In this document: piece by piece, positions 18,300 through 26,465 of the stretch
Numbering within the stretch: position 1 is the stretch's first letter
Layout of the letters: each line of letters begins with the position of its first letter
Assembly: GCF_000147715.2 (NCBI RefSeq)
Contig: NC_017934.1
Location: 1,860,001-1,924,000 of the forward strand
DNA: 64,000 nt
Origin: Mesotoga prima MesG1.Ag.4.2
Lineage (GTDB): Bacteria > Thermotogota > Thermotogae > Petrotogales > Kosmotogaceae
Direction of reading: 5' to 3'
Position numbers and translations under genes: made by a program
Notes under the pieces: model-generated
What the model saw: only the letters and a program-made list of their open reading frames with translations
Databases searched by the model: none
Told to the model about the DNA's origin: nothing

Positions 18300-19276
18300 A
18301 GCAGAATCTTTCACATGGCTGGACTAGATTACTTGAGCAAGTCAACTTCTGAATCAAGATACCCAAATTATGCGGGCCACAAAAAAGACTGAGCTCTTTT
18401 GTGAAGAGCACTTCAAATAACCGTCAATAAGCCTTATGAAACTAGCTTCTTAGGACACCCGTAGCGGCAACATTGCGCCTTTCGTTTTGCTGGCGGTATT
18501 GGCTATTATAAGAACTTCAAATGACTAACTCGGAAGCAATTGTGTGTGCACAATCTGAAGCTACAGCTTTATCTTACTGTGGTAGTGAGTTTTGATTCTG
18601 TTTCAATAGAGATTTCCTGTAGCCTGATGAAGGTTGACGGGTTGTTAAAAATGGAGTCCAGAAAAGGTTTTTCATCCAACGGCAGGAAGGAAGGGATTGC
18701 ATGCCACTCTCTAGTAACAGATCAACCTAGACATGTGATGATCTCAATCTGCTTAATATGCGTATGAACCAGAAATGCTAGTTTGGAAAAGACTACACTT
18801 TACACTTATTAGTTATGTAGACTTATACTGAAAAGCCAACTTTGTGAACGAAAATCCGGAGCATAAAGTGGCATTTTTTATTTTCGCAGTGACTAACCGT
18901 ATGTTAACTATTTAGAGAAAGCTGACGAATATCATACCTCAAAGTCTGTCTTGAACTGCCAAAATCCTTCGTATTCTTCAGACTCAGTGATACCCATTGA
19001 GCTTACTATAATTTGTTGAGGCTTATCCTAAGCGATTATTGTCACTTATAGTTCTTAATCATTGGTTTTTTACTCAATAAAAGACATAAATGGACCAGGC
19101 TCTCTTTCTTTATGTAACTAATCACATTGTCTAATTAGAACAGGGAAACTTCCATTTTGTTTATAATGTAACAAGTGGTATATTAATCGCATCAGTACAT
19201 TGCACCTCTTCCCATATTTTCCCTGAGCCCTCACTTATTTTGTATAGATGCAAAGCCTCACTTGTGGAGGTGGGTA
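18300..19276. other. Intergenic region without recognisable genes
   Basis: A+T-rich and free of the dispersed palindromes found in most other gaps. A weak stem (GCTCTT/AAGAGC, 18393-18409) about 95 nt after the importer operon could be a poor terminator. I see no coding frame or RNA gene. Confidence 0.5.
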
Positions 19277-19848
19277 ATGAAGAGCGAAATTTTCTCGTTT
19301 TGTTTGCTGGTGCTTATAGCAGCTGTGGTGCTATTTATAAGTCGATGTCCACCCGTTCCAAACACGCTTCCAACAATCACCAAAGCAAGTAGCCCTTCCG
19401 GAGCAATATCCCAGAACAGCAGCACATTCAGCTGGAATGGAAGTGATCCGGATGGAACTATTTCCAAGTACGAATACAGAAAAGATGGTGACAGCTGGGT
19501 AAGAATGGCACGAGCACAAGCTATACATGGAGTGGATACTCTAAAGGCTTGCACACATTCGAAGGCAAGGCTCAGGACAACGAAGGTACTAACTCGAGTG
19601 TGATAAGCGAATTGTTTTCTCTCATGAATTGCAAATGCAACCTACCGGTTCGCCGAATAACCTAGATGGAACTACGAAGACGGGTTTGAAAGTATGCGTT
19701 TTAAACGAACAAGGAGATTATTCGCCTGAAATGAAAAACCACTGGTATTCCTGGGAAGATGTTTTTCACAGTACAAGGAGCTAATTACTTCGAGAATATG
19801 CAAGTTGCCGAAATGGTTACTGAATATCGCGGGTTTATAATAATATAG
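19277..19848 (+). pseudogene. Decayed lipoprotein gene with PKD/Fn3-like domain
   Basis: ATG at 19277 follows GGAGGTG and opens a lipoprotein-like start (hydrophobic core, then SRCPPVPN). The frame continues with SDPDGTISKYEYRKDGDSW, typical of PKD/Fn3-like extracellular repeats. After about 19503 the match jumps to another frame (SYTWSGYSKGLHTFEGKAQD), as if one base were lost. Two further frame changes follow (FTVQGANYFENMQVAEMV near the end, up to the TAG at about 19848). At least three frameshifts make it a pseudogene. It resembles in style the intact lipoprotein at 20728-21345. Confidence 0.65.
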
Positions 19849-20281
19849 GAGGTAAGTTGATGCCGCAATTTCAGTTTGTTGTTTTACGATCCAATAGAGT
19901 TTCTTACCGCTTTTAGAAAAACCTATAACCTTTTGGGAAGTTAGTACCCATTTCCGATAAAATGCCGATATATTTCCGATAAATTGCTTCTTTCGTTCTT
20001 TCGTGACTCCATTTTTTGCATTCAGTTAACCCTGCTTTTTTTGCTATGAGATAGATCTTCATTCGAGAGCTAAGAGCTTTGCTCTTGGTCCTTAGGAAGC
20101 CCTCGGCGGACGCGCTGCCGACTCCATTGAGAAGTGATACAGTTGTAGAACATTGAACGCAAGGCTGTGCAAGAACTGCCCAGGTCGCAATGCCCGCTTC
20201 GCGGGGAAAGAGCGGATGAACGCTGCTAAAAACCACGTTATCCGTCAACGATCTTCCGGCCCCGCCGAGAGGATCAAAACC

Positions 20282-20436
20282 AGATCCCGAAACAAGTTCG
20301 GGATGACTCTGAACAGGAGACCCCAAACAGGGGCCCTGAGCAAGAGCATTTCAGGGTAGGCTCATTGGGGTGACAACTAACGGTTATTGCAAAAGGCTAG
20401 ATTCCGTCATTCCGACAAAGCTCCTGGTCGGAATCT
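20282..20436 (+). repeat. Type II palindrome-bounded repeat element, copy 2
   Basis: Left palindrome with ATCCCGAA/TTCGGGAT arms. The right end is a different palindrome (ATTCCGAC/GTCGGAAT arms, 10-nt loop) that still begins GTCAT and ends ATCT. The internal sequence matches the copy at 25645-25800. Confidence 0.7.
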
Positions 20437-20537
20437 CGATGCTATTGCTTCAAAGTTCTCCTCGGCGAACGCTGACTACTCTCTTGCTCTTCTGACCTCT
20501 GACCACTGACCTCTAACCTCGGCTTCTCCAAAACCCG

Positions 20538-20562
20538 GATCCCGAAACAAGTTCGGGATGAC
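20538..20562 (+). repeat. Solo dispersed palindrome
   Basis: An isolated copy of the 25-bp palindrome (arms ATCCCGAA and TTCGGGAT, followed by GAC) without a recognisable partner end. Confidence 0.8.
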
Positions 20563-20727
20563 AGAGTGAGGAGTCTCACAGGAATGACGCATAGAGAAAC
20601 TTTCAAAAACCCGTTGTTCGATAACGCAGTGAGAGCTACAGGAAAGCCGCTACTGGACAACGATGTTTGATAATTTTAGGAGACTCCAACGGTTTTCAGG
20701 GTCTCCACAACATTCAGCCAGATAGAA

Positions 20728-21345
20728 TTACTTTTTTGTTGTGAAACTCCAAATTGGACCAACTACTGGTTCTGAGCCTTCGTTCTTTGCGGCGATCTTC
20801 CAGTAGTATGTAGTATTTGGAAGGAGGCCGATTTTGTTATAAGTGTTCGTAGTTCGATTCGATCTGAAAAGGGAAGGATTGTGGAAAGTAGAAAGGTATA
20901 AATCGTACAATACCGCATCCCCGTCGGGATCTCCGCCTTCCCAAGACAAGAGAACTTCAAGATCAGTGTCTTTCGCGTCATTTGCAGGGGAAGGGTTCGA
21001 GGGAACGTTGGGGAATGATTTGACCGTTACTGTGAATGTCTTGTCAGATGACGCTTCCTTCTCGTCTTCTGCTTTTATAGTAACTGCAATATCGCCGAGT
21101 GGTCCGCTGACTGTCCATTCATAAAGGCTGCCTGAGACGGTTCCCGGTCCTCCAATAAGACTATATGAAAGAAGATGGCCGTCCGGATCTGAACAATAGT
21201 TGGCAAGGTTGATCTGGATTAGCTCTCCAATATTCTCGACAATTGTCTCTATGACACCCCATTCAGGCTTGCTATTCTTAATTGGACAGGCCGTAAGAAA
21301 TAATACAGTAAGCACAAGAACCACCGTCAGGCGAAAACTCTTCAT
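20728..21345 (-). CDS. Predicted lipoprotein with Fn3-type domain
   Basis: A 205-residue secreted lipoprotein. The signal peptide ends in a lipobox (LFLTAC) with the lipidated cysteine at residue 20. A cadherin/Ig-like stretch follows (YCSDPDGHLLSYSLIGGPG), then a C-terminal fibronectin III-like domain starting near NVPSNPSPANDAKDT and closing TYYWKIAAKN...WSFTTK. I start it at the ATG at 21345 behind GGAGG; an in-frame upstream ATG at 21423 has no ribosome site. Extracytoplasmic location is clear; the binding partner is unknown. No operon neighbours. Confidence 0.8.
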   Translation of the reverse strand: MKSFRLTVVLVLTVLFLTACPIKNSKPEWGVIETIVENIGELIQINLANYCSDPDGHLLSYSLIGGPGTVSGSLYEWTVSGPLGDIAVTIKAEDEKEASSDKTFTVTVKSFPNVPSNPSPANDAKDTDLEVLLSWEGGDPDGDAVLYDLYLSTFHNPSLFRSNRTTNTYNKIGLLPNTTYYWKIAAKNEGSEPVVGPIWSFTTKK

Positions 21346-21905
21346 CTCATTATCCTCCACAATCTGAATTAGGAGATGAGAATGCTGCTTAGTCTGAAAA
21401 GTGAGTGGTTCTCTAACAAACATCTCCTTATAGATTTTAGAACAGTATCGGCCGATTCAGGCTCTTCTGGCCAGAGTGTTCTTTGCTGATTCCTTGGAGA
21501 AGGAGTTAAGATACACGTGTTCCTACGATAAGATCAGCCGAGAAAGAGCATTATAGAGAGTTTGCTGCGCTAACGAGAGACGAGAAATGGAGAAGCCAGT
21601 CTTCTGGCGCAGGCCATTCAAAAGGCGATAATCATCGCTGCCAGTGAAGGCTTCGCCTTCGCCAGTACCACTTCGCGGGAGAAGAGCCGCTGCACGCTTA
21701 AAAGCGGAGAACCCGCTGAACGCTGTGAAGAGCCGGTTCTTCGATAAGATCAAAAAACTAAAGAGGTCAGAGGTATGAGGGTAGACGTATGAAGATCAAG
21801 ATCAAACATCACATACCAACATCATGAACTATTATCAGTATCTTGTGTTCCGTAGCTCTTTTCGAACCTGCAACCACCTACCTGCAACCCCGATCGGTTC
21901 AAAAC
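21346..21905. other. Intergenic region with repeat module
   Basis: Holds a copy of a roughly 70-bp module (21621-21693) with an inner GAAGGC/GCCTTC stem, also present near 25518 and 38674. The rest shows no gene. The group II intron begins at its right end. Confidence 0.55.
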
Positions 21906-23841
21906 ATCGAGTAGGAGAGGGGCGGAGCCCCTCGTCCTCTCACAGAACCGTGCGTACGGGCCGCGTACACGGCTCATGGATCAAGTATCGGAAATTTCGA
22001 CAGGGGATGATGGTATTTTGTCATATCGACTAGGTTCATCTCTTCAAAGAACCTGTTGGGGATGGCGTAATTGGCTGCTTTTGAGTGAGAAGATCGCCAT
22101 TTGTTCATTCTCATGTTGACTTTCTCTTTCCATCCGGTCCTTCTGAGAACTCTGTTCAGTTTCTTAGTTGTCTTCCACTGGTGTAGTATGATGGCTCTTA
22201 GCCTTCTCCTTATCCAGCTCAGAAGTCCCCTCAAAATGGATTGGAAATCCACTATCCTGAAATAGCTGGCGAATCCCCTCAACAGTGGATTGAGCTGTTT
22301 CACTATCTCCTTTACCGGCCTGCTCTGATTCCTTCTTGTAAGTTTCCTGACCTTTTCCTTGAATCTCTTCAATCTGGATTTCTCTATCCCCACTCTCTCG
22401 CCTTTTATTTCAAAGCCAAGAAAGTGAAATCCATCTTCAAGTGTTGTGATTCTCGTCTTGTTCCTGTTGACTTTGAGCTTCATGTCAATCTCCAGTATGT
22501 TTATCGCGATTGCCAGAAACTCTCGGGCTTCTTCCTGGGTTTTCGAGAAGATCAGTATGTCGTCTGCGTATCTGACTATCCTTATTCCTCTGGCTTTCAT
22601 CTTCTGATCGAATTCGTTCAGATAGATGTTAGCCAGCAGCGGGCTTATTACTCCTCCCTGTGGACTGCCAGTCTCTGTTTCCTTCCAGACTCCATCTTCC
22701 ATTACTCCGCTCTTCAGTATTGCCCGTATGAGTTTGAGTATCTTTCCATCACTCACTCTCTCGGCTACGGAGTCTATTATCTTCTCATGATCCAGAGTGT
22801 CGAAACATTCACTGAGGTCAAGTTCCACTACATTACACAGTCCGTATTTGGATGCAAAGGCTTTCGCCTTCTCCACTGCCTGCCAGGCATTTCTTCCCTT
22901 TCTGTAACCGTAACTGGAGGGATGGAATCCTTCCTCGAATATCGGTTCGAGTACCTCCTTAAGAGATTGCTGTACAACCCTGTCCCTTACGGCAGGTATT
23001 CTCAATTGCCTCGTTTTACCGTCGGCTTTCGGGATCTCTACCCCCCTGAGTGACATGGGTTTGTATTCGCCTCTCTTGATTTCTCCGGATAGTCTCTCGA
23101 TTTCTTCGGGAAGTTTCTCTGCGAATATCTCTACGCTTACTCCGTCTATCCCAGGGGCTCCTCTGTTGGATTTTACCCTGCCATAGGCTTCTAAAAGGTT
23201 CTTCTCCAAATAGACTTTGTCGATTAGACTGTAATACTTCATCTCTTTCTCCTGTATGCTCTCTTCCAACGGTTGTAGTCTCAGATGTTATTGCGACAAC
23301 TAATGACTGGCTTCTCTACCCTTTCGGGAATATGTACCTTGTCTTTAACTGTCTAACCTGAATCTCTTCACTGTCTTCCGATCACATTTCTTCGATCCTT
23401 CCCCCCTTCGCAAGTGATGGAGCCTTTCGACTTCCCCATCACCCCCTTGGCTTTTAGCCAAGGTCCCTTCCCCTTTCGGAGAGGTTCTTCACTACTACGG
23501 GTTCATCTGCCATCCTCCTGAGCTTTCCGTTAACTTGGATCACCTCCTTGCTAACGGTTACCCCTTTCGGACTCATGAGGACTTCCCCGGGTAAGATACA
23601 CCACTTTCATCCGAATCCTGCCATCCAAACCTTTACAGCTGGAGTCAGGGCTTTCCCTTATCTGGCAGGGTTACCCTACTGTAACGGCCATCCCTGGTTC
23701 ACTTTCGTTCAGTTCCGGACTTTGCCTCGGGCTTCCTTCAGATTCACCGTTACCAGTGACACCCTTGCCTCTGGCTAATGCTTCTTTGACTCCCCGCATT
23801 CGGGTCTTTCACCCTATAGTTGTGTATCATGCCGGGCGCAC
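21906..23841 (-). mobile_element. Group IIC intron
   Basis: Complete-looking bacterial group II intron of about 1.94 kb. On the minus strand the 5' end reads GTGCGCCCGGCATG, followed by the TATAGGGTGAAAGACCCGAA region typical of class C introns. The reverse transcriptase is encoded within. Domain V is visible just after the ORF stop (GAGCCGTG...CACGGTTC, about 21940-21970), then a domain VI hairpin, ending near CTACTCGAT at 21906. The 5' exon ends 2 nt after the dispersed palindrome hairpin, as expected for class C introns, which home to hairpins. Confidence 0.88.
21974..23269 (-). CDS. ltrA: Group II intron reverse transcriptase/maturase
   Basis: A 431-residue intron-encoded protein. Reverse transcriptase blocks are seen in order: NRGAPGIDGVSVEIF, RQLRIPAVRDRVVQ, SSYGYRKGRNAWQAV, TGSPQGGVISPLLANIYL and the catalytic RYADDILIF. 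A maturase/thumb domain follows (PLLRGFASYFRI). No C-terminal HNH endonuclease is present and the length is typical for class C introns, which use hairpin targets and nick-independent retrohoming. It splices and mobilises the surrounding RNA. The frame is intact, so the element may be active. Confidence 0.93.
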   Translation of the reverse strand: MEESIQEKEMKYYSLIDKVYLEKNLLEAYGRVKSNRGAPGIDGVSVEIFAEKLPEEIERLSGEIKRGEYKPMSLRGVEIPKADGKTRQLRIPAVRDRVVQQSLKEVLEPIFEEGFHPSSYGYRKGRNAWQAVEKAKAFASKYGLCNVVELDLSECFDTLDHEKIIDSVAERVSDGKILKLIRAILKSGVMEDGVWKETETGSPQGGVISPLLANIYLNEFDQKMKARGIRIVRYADDILIFSKTQEEAREFLAIAINILEIDMKLKVNRNKTRITTLEDGFHFLGFEIKGERVGIEKSRLKRFKEKVRKLTRRNQSRPVKEIVKQLNPLLRGFASYFRIVDFQSILRGLLSWIRRRLRAIILHQWKTTKKLNRVLRRTGWKEKVNMRMNKWRSSHSKAANYAIPNRFFEEMNLVDMTKYHHPLSKFPILDP

Positions 23842-23842
23842 C

Positions 23843-24014
23843 AGATCCCGAAACAAGTTCGGGATGACAATGTGAGGGACTTCCCAAACGCGCTGCCCGA
23901 ATAACTTTCTCAATTACAGAAAAACCCTGAATCTATGAGCCTTTTCCGTTCGCGGGACTCCATACCTTGTAATCGATACTCCGTGCTCGGCGTCATGAAC
24001 TTGTTTCAGCATCT
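23843..24014 (+). repeat. Type I palindrome-bounded repeat element, copy 2
   Basis: The left palindrome starts 2 bp from the group IIC intron 5' end. The right end reads GTCATGAACTTGTTTCAGC then ATCT, with the 3-nt left stem arm lost. Length 172 bp. Confidence 0.8.
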
Positions 24015-24147
24015 ATGTTCTTCTACAATAAATCGAAAAAGAGTCTTGTCGACAGTTTCCATTGCTCTTGATAGAAGGGAAACAGAGCCCACGGCGCTTG
24101 TTTACTCCTTAAATGCTTCAATTTAGGTAACTTCTCCGATCAAAAAA

Positions 24148-24175
24148 ATTATACTCATGAGCACTATAGTATAAT
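24148..24175 (+). promoter_or_regulatory. Inverted repeat in the fic upstream region
   Basis: ATTATACT and AGTATAAT are perfect 8-bp inverted arms with a 12-bp spacer. The right arm contains TATAAT, so a repressor bound here would block a promoter. Binding protein unknown. Confidence 0.5.
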
Positions 24176-24187
24176 TGTCTTGAAAAG

Positions 24188-24207
24188 AATTGTACTTGCG
24201 CACAATT
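24188..24207 (+). promoter_or_regulatory. Second inverted repeat before the fic start
   Basis: AATTGT and ACAATT arms around ACTTGCGC, ending just before the GGAGGG ribosome site. It could be an operator or an mRNA hairpin restricting translation of the Fic gene. Confidence 0.4.
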
Positions 24208-24218
24208 TGGAGGGCAAA

Positions 24219-25367
24219 ATGATACCGGATCAGTTTTCCTCTAATTCACCAGGAAAAGTGAAGAAGATAGTCGGTCCGAGCTTCACATACTGGGCGTTTG
24301 TACCTAATCCCTTACCACCAAAGCTCGTATATGACAATGACCTTCTGTTTTTTCTCGGTGAAGCAAATCGAGCGATGGGAGAGTTTTCGGGGTTTCTTTC
24401 TGGGAGTCCAGGATCGCGATTATTGATCAGGCCTCTCTTTCGCAGGGAAGCCGTTGCTTCGTCACAGATCGAGGGAACGACTTCGGACATTGAAGATCTC
24501 TACTTTTTTGAAGCTGACCAAAATAGTGTTCCCTTGGCAGATGATGTTCGGGAGGTGTCGAATTATCTAAAGGCACTTGAGTATGGTCTTGAACGCCTGA
24601 AGTCTTTGCCGATTTCAACACGACTTTTCAAGGAGTTACATTCCGTGCTCATGTCGGGAGTGCGCGGAGGCTATTCATATCCCGGAGAATTAAGGAGAAC
24701 GCAGAACTGGATTGGAAAACCGGGCTGCACTTTGAATGAAGCTGATTATGTACCCCCACCTCCCGAAGAGCTGAACGATTGTCTTGGCGAACTGGAGAAT
24801 TTCATCAACTCTGAATCTAGACTACCTCCACTTGTTAGGTTGGCTTTGGTTCATTATCAGTTTGAAGCCATCCATCCATTTGTGGACGGAAATGGGAGGG
24901 TTGGGAGGCTATTGATCTCTTTACTCAAAACTTATTGGGGACTGATGGATCAACCGGGATTGTATCTCAGCGGCTATTTCGAAGCTAATCGACAGGAATA
25001 CTATTCAAGACTGAGAAGCGTAAGCTTTGAGGGCGACTGGAATGGATGGATTTTCTTCTTTCTCAAGGCGATCCTTCAGCAGTCTGAGCTAGGAAAGAAT
25101 AAGCTGAAGGAGATCATGGATCTTAGAAGCAACTGGATAGGTCGTCTAAAACCTGTTTCTTCAGCCCTTCCACTAGCGCTAATTGATTCTCTATTCGAGA
25201 ATCCTGTAATTACAATTCCGCTAGCTGCTGAAAGACTAAACGTGACTTACGTTAGCGCCAGAAGGGCGGTCACTGCTTTGTGTGAGAAGGGAGTCCTTTC
25301 ACAAACAGATCAAAGCAAATACGGAAAGAAATACATTGCTTCAGAGTTGATTGAGATTGTTAAATGA
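24219..25367 (+). CDS. Fic-domain protein (predicted AMP transferase)
   Basis: A 382-residue cytoplasmic Fic protein. The active-site motif HPFVDGNGRVGR lies at residue 219. An inhibitory-helix motif (SSQIEG, residues 81-86) precedes it, so this is a self-inhibited class II Fic protein. The N-terminal part matches the Fic N-terminal domain. The C-terminal 80 residues form a winged helix (IPLAAERLNVTYVSARRAVTAL) that may bind DNA. Family members usually transfer AMP to a hydroxyl of a target protein. The ATG at 24219 follows GGAGGG; the upstream ATG lies inside an inverted repeat. It is monocistronic and lies between mobile elements, without a visible antitoxin gene. Confidence 0.9.
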   Translation: MIPDQFSSNSPGKVKKIVGPSFTYWAFVPNPLPPKLVYDNDLLFFLGEANRAMGEFSGFLSGSPGSRLLIRPLFRREAVASSQIEGTTSDIEDLYFFEADQNSVPLADDVREVSNYLKALEYGLERLKSLPISTRLFKELHSVLMSGVRGGYSYPGELRRTQNWIGKPGCTLNEADYVPPPPEELNDCLGELENFINSESRLPPLVRLALVHYQFEAIHPFVDGNGRVGRLLISLLKTYWGLMDQPGLYLSGYFEANRQEYYSRLRSVSFEGDWNGWIFFFLKAILQQSELGKNKLKEIMDLRSNWIGRLKPVSSALPLALIDSLFENPVITIPLAAERLNVTYVSARRAVTALCEKGVLSQTDQSKYGKKYIASELIEIVK

Positions 25368-26193
25368 AGACTCGTCCTCCAGAAGTACCAAGTATATTGG
25401 AGATGCTGCTTTTGGCAGGAAGCATTCTCAGGTCCACCGTCAAAGGTTCTCCGTCCTCCGAGGAGACTAAGAGCAGAAGTGATGCGGCTTTCAGCGGGAA
25501 GCACTCAGAAGCCGGTCAAAAGGCGAGAATCATCGCCGCCAGTGAAGGCTTCGCCTTCTTGGCACACTGCATCTTGCAACTGATCCTTTGCTCTTTCCAA
25601 CCTCCGACCTCCGACCCCCAACCACGGTTTCCCCTTCAAAACCAAGATCCCGAAACAAGTTCGGGATGACCCTGAACAGGAGACCCCAAACAGGAGCATT
25701 TTGGCGCAGGGTTTCAGGACAGGCTCAGTGGGATGACAACTGACGGTTATTGCGAAAAGGCTAGATTCCGTCATTCCGACAAAGCTCCTGGTCGGAATCT
25801 TGATGCTACTGCTTACGATTTCAACCAAGAACGAAGAACAGATCCTCGCTCTTGAACGAGCAACGGGTTCTCCTCGGTGAACGGAGAACGATTCAACGGT
25901 CAACCACTTTCTCTTGCTCTTTAGAATCTCCAACGAAGGTTTCTCAAAAGACCTTAGATTCTTCATCTCAAAGAGAGGAAGCGAACTACAGTGTTTTCTG
26001 CCTTCAGCGCGCGGTCGAAGTTGCCTGTCAAGATATCATCGACGAATCTATCAATGCAACTGAATAACCGACCTATTATGTGTAGATTGAAACCAAGGCG
26101 AGTTTTTTTCTACAAAAATGGTCTTTCCAGCGTGAAGTTGTGATAAAATCACGATAGTAGACGGAGTCAAGATTGTACCAGATACCTGTGAAC
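25368..26193. other. Intergenic repeat cluster
   Basis: Contains part of the GAAGGCTTCGCCTTC module (25518-25558), a full type II element (25645-25800) and short related fragments up to about 25925. No gene is supported. Confidence 0.6.
25645..25800 (+). repeat. Type II palindrome-bounded repeat element, copy 3
   Basis: Same architecture and length (156 bp) as the copy at 20282: left ATCCCGAA/TTCGGGAT palindrome, right ATTCCGAC/GTCGGAAT palindrome. Confidence 0.7.
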
Positions 26194-26209
26194 AGGAGGG
26201 GTGATTGTT

Positions 26210-26392
26210 ATGTCAAGAACTGTATTGATGCTCGCCGGTGTGGTAGTCCTGGTTATGGCTCTTCTAGCTTCATTCAACGTCGGAGGTATTGTAATACCCG
26301 CCTGGTACGTTTCATTGAAATGGATAGGCGGTGCTATTATGATCCTTGTTGCTTATATGGATAAGGGCAAGAAGGCTAAGTCGGACTCTTAG
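26210..26392 (+). CDS. Small two-segment membrane protein
   Basis: A 60-residue protein with two hydrophobic segments (residues about 4-25 and 31-49) and a basic C-terminal tail (DKGKKAKSDS). ATG at 26210 lies 8 nt after AGGAGGGG; a GTG at 26201 overlaps that ribosome site. A strong terminator follows, so it is a single-gene unit. Coding is supported by the ribosome site, the terminator and the composition. Function unknown. Confidence 0.75.
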   Translation: MSRTVLMLAGVVVLVMALLASFNVGGIVIPAWYVSLKWIGGAIMILVAYMDKGKKAKSDS

Positions 26393-26400
26393 TATTACAA

Positions 26401-26430
26401 GGCCCGGAGGATTCTCCGGGCCGTTTATTT
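26401..26430 (+). terminator. Rho-independent terminator after the small membrane protein
   Basis: GGCCCGGAG pairs with CTCCGGGCC over a 4-nt loop, followed by GTTTATTT. It also lies 36 nt past the readthrough end of the SIR2 gene on the minus strand. Confidence 0.85.
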
Positions 26431-26465
26431 GTGATATCTCGTTATGAATCCTTTCGTTTGAAGTT

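Larger units (their letters stand above)
19849..20727. other. Intergenic repeat cluster
   Basis: Contains a 43-bp module with a CTGNGCA/TGCCCAG stem near 20156, a full type II element (20282-20436) and a lone left palindrome (20538-20562). No gene is supported. Confidence 0.6.

Noticed and set aside
22241-23053. A 270-codon plus-strand frame opposite the group IIC reverse transcriptase
   Set aside because: It is the antisense shadow of a clearly conserved reverse transcriptase and has no ribosome site or recognisable domain.
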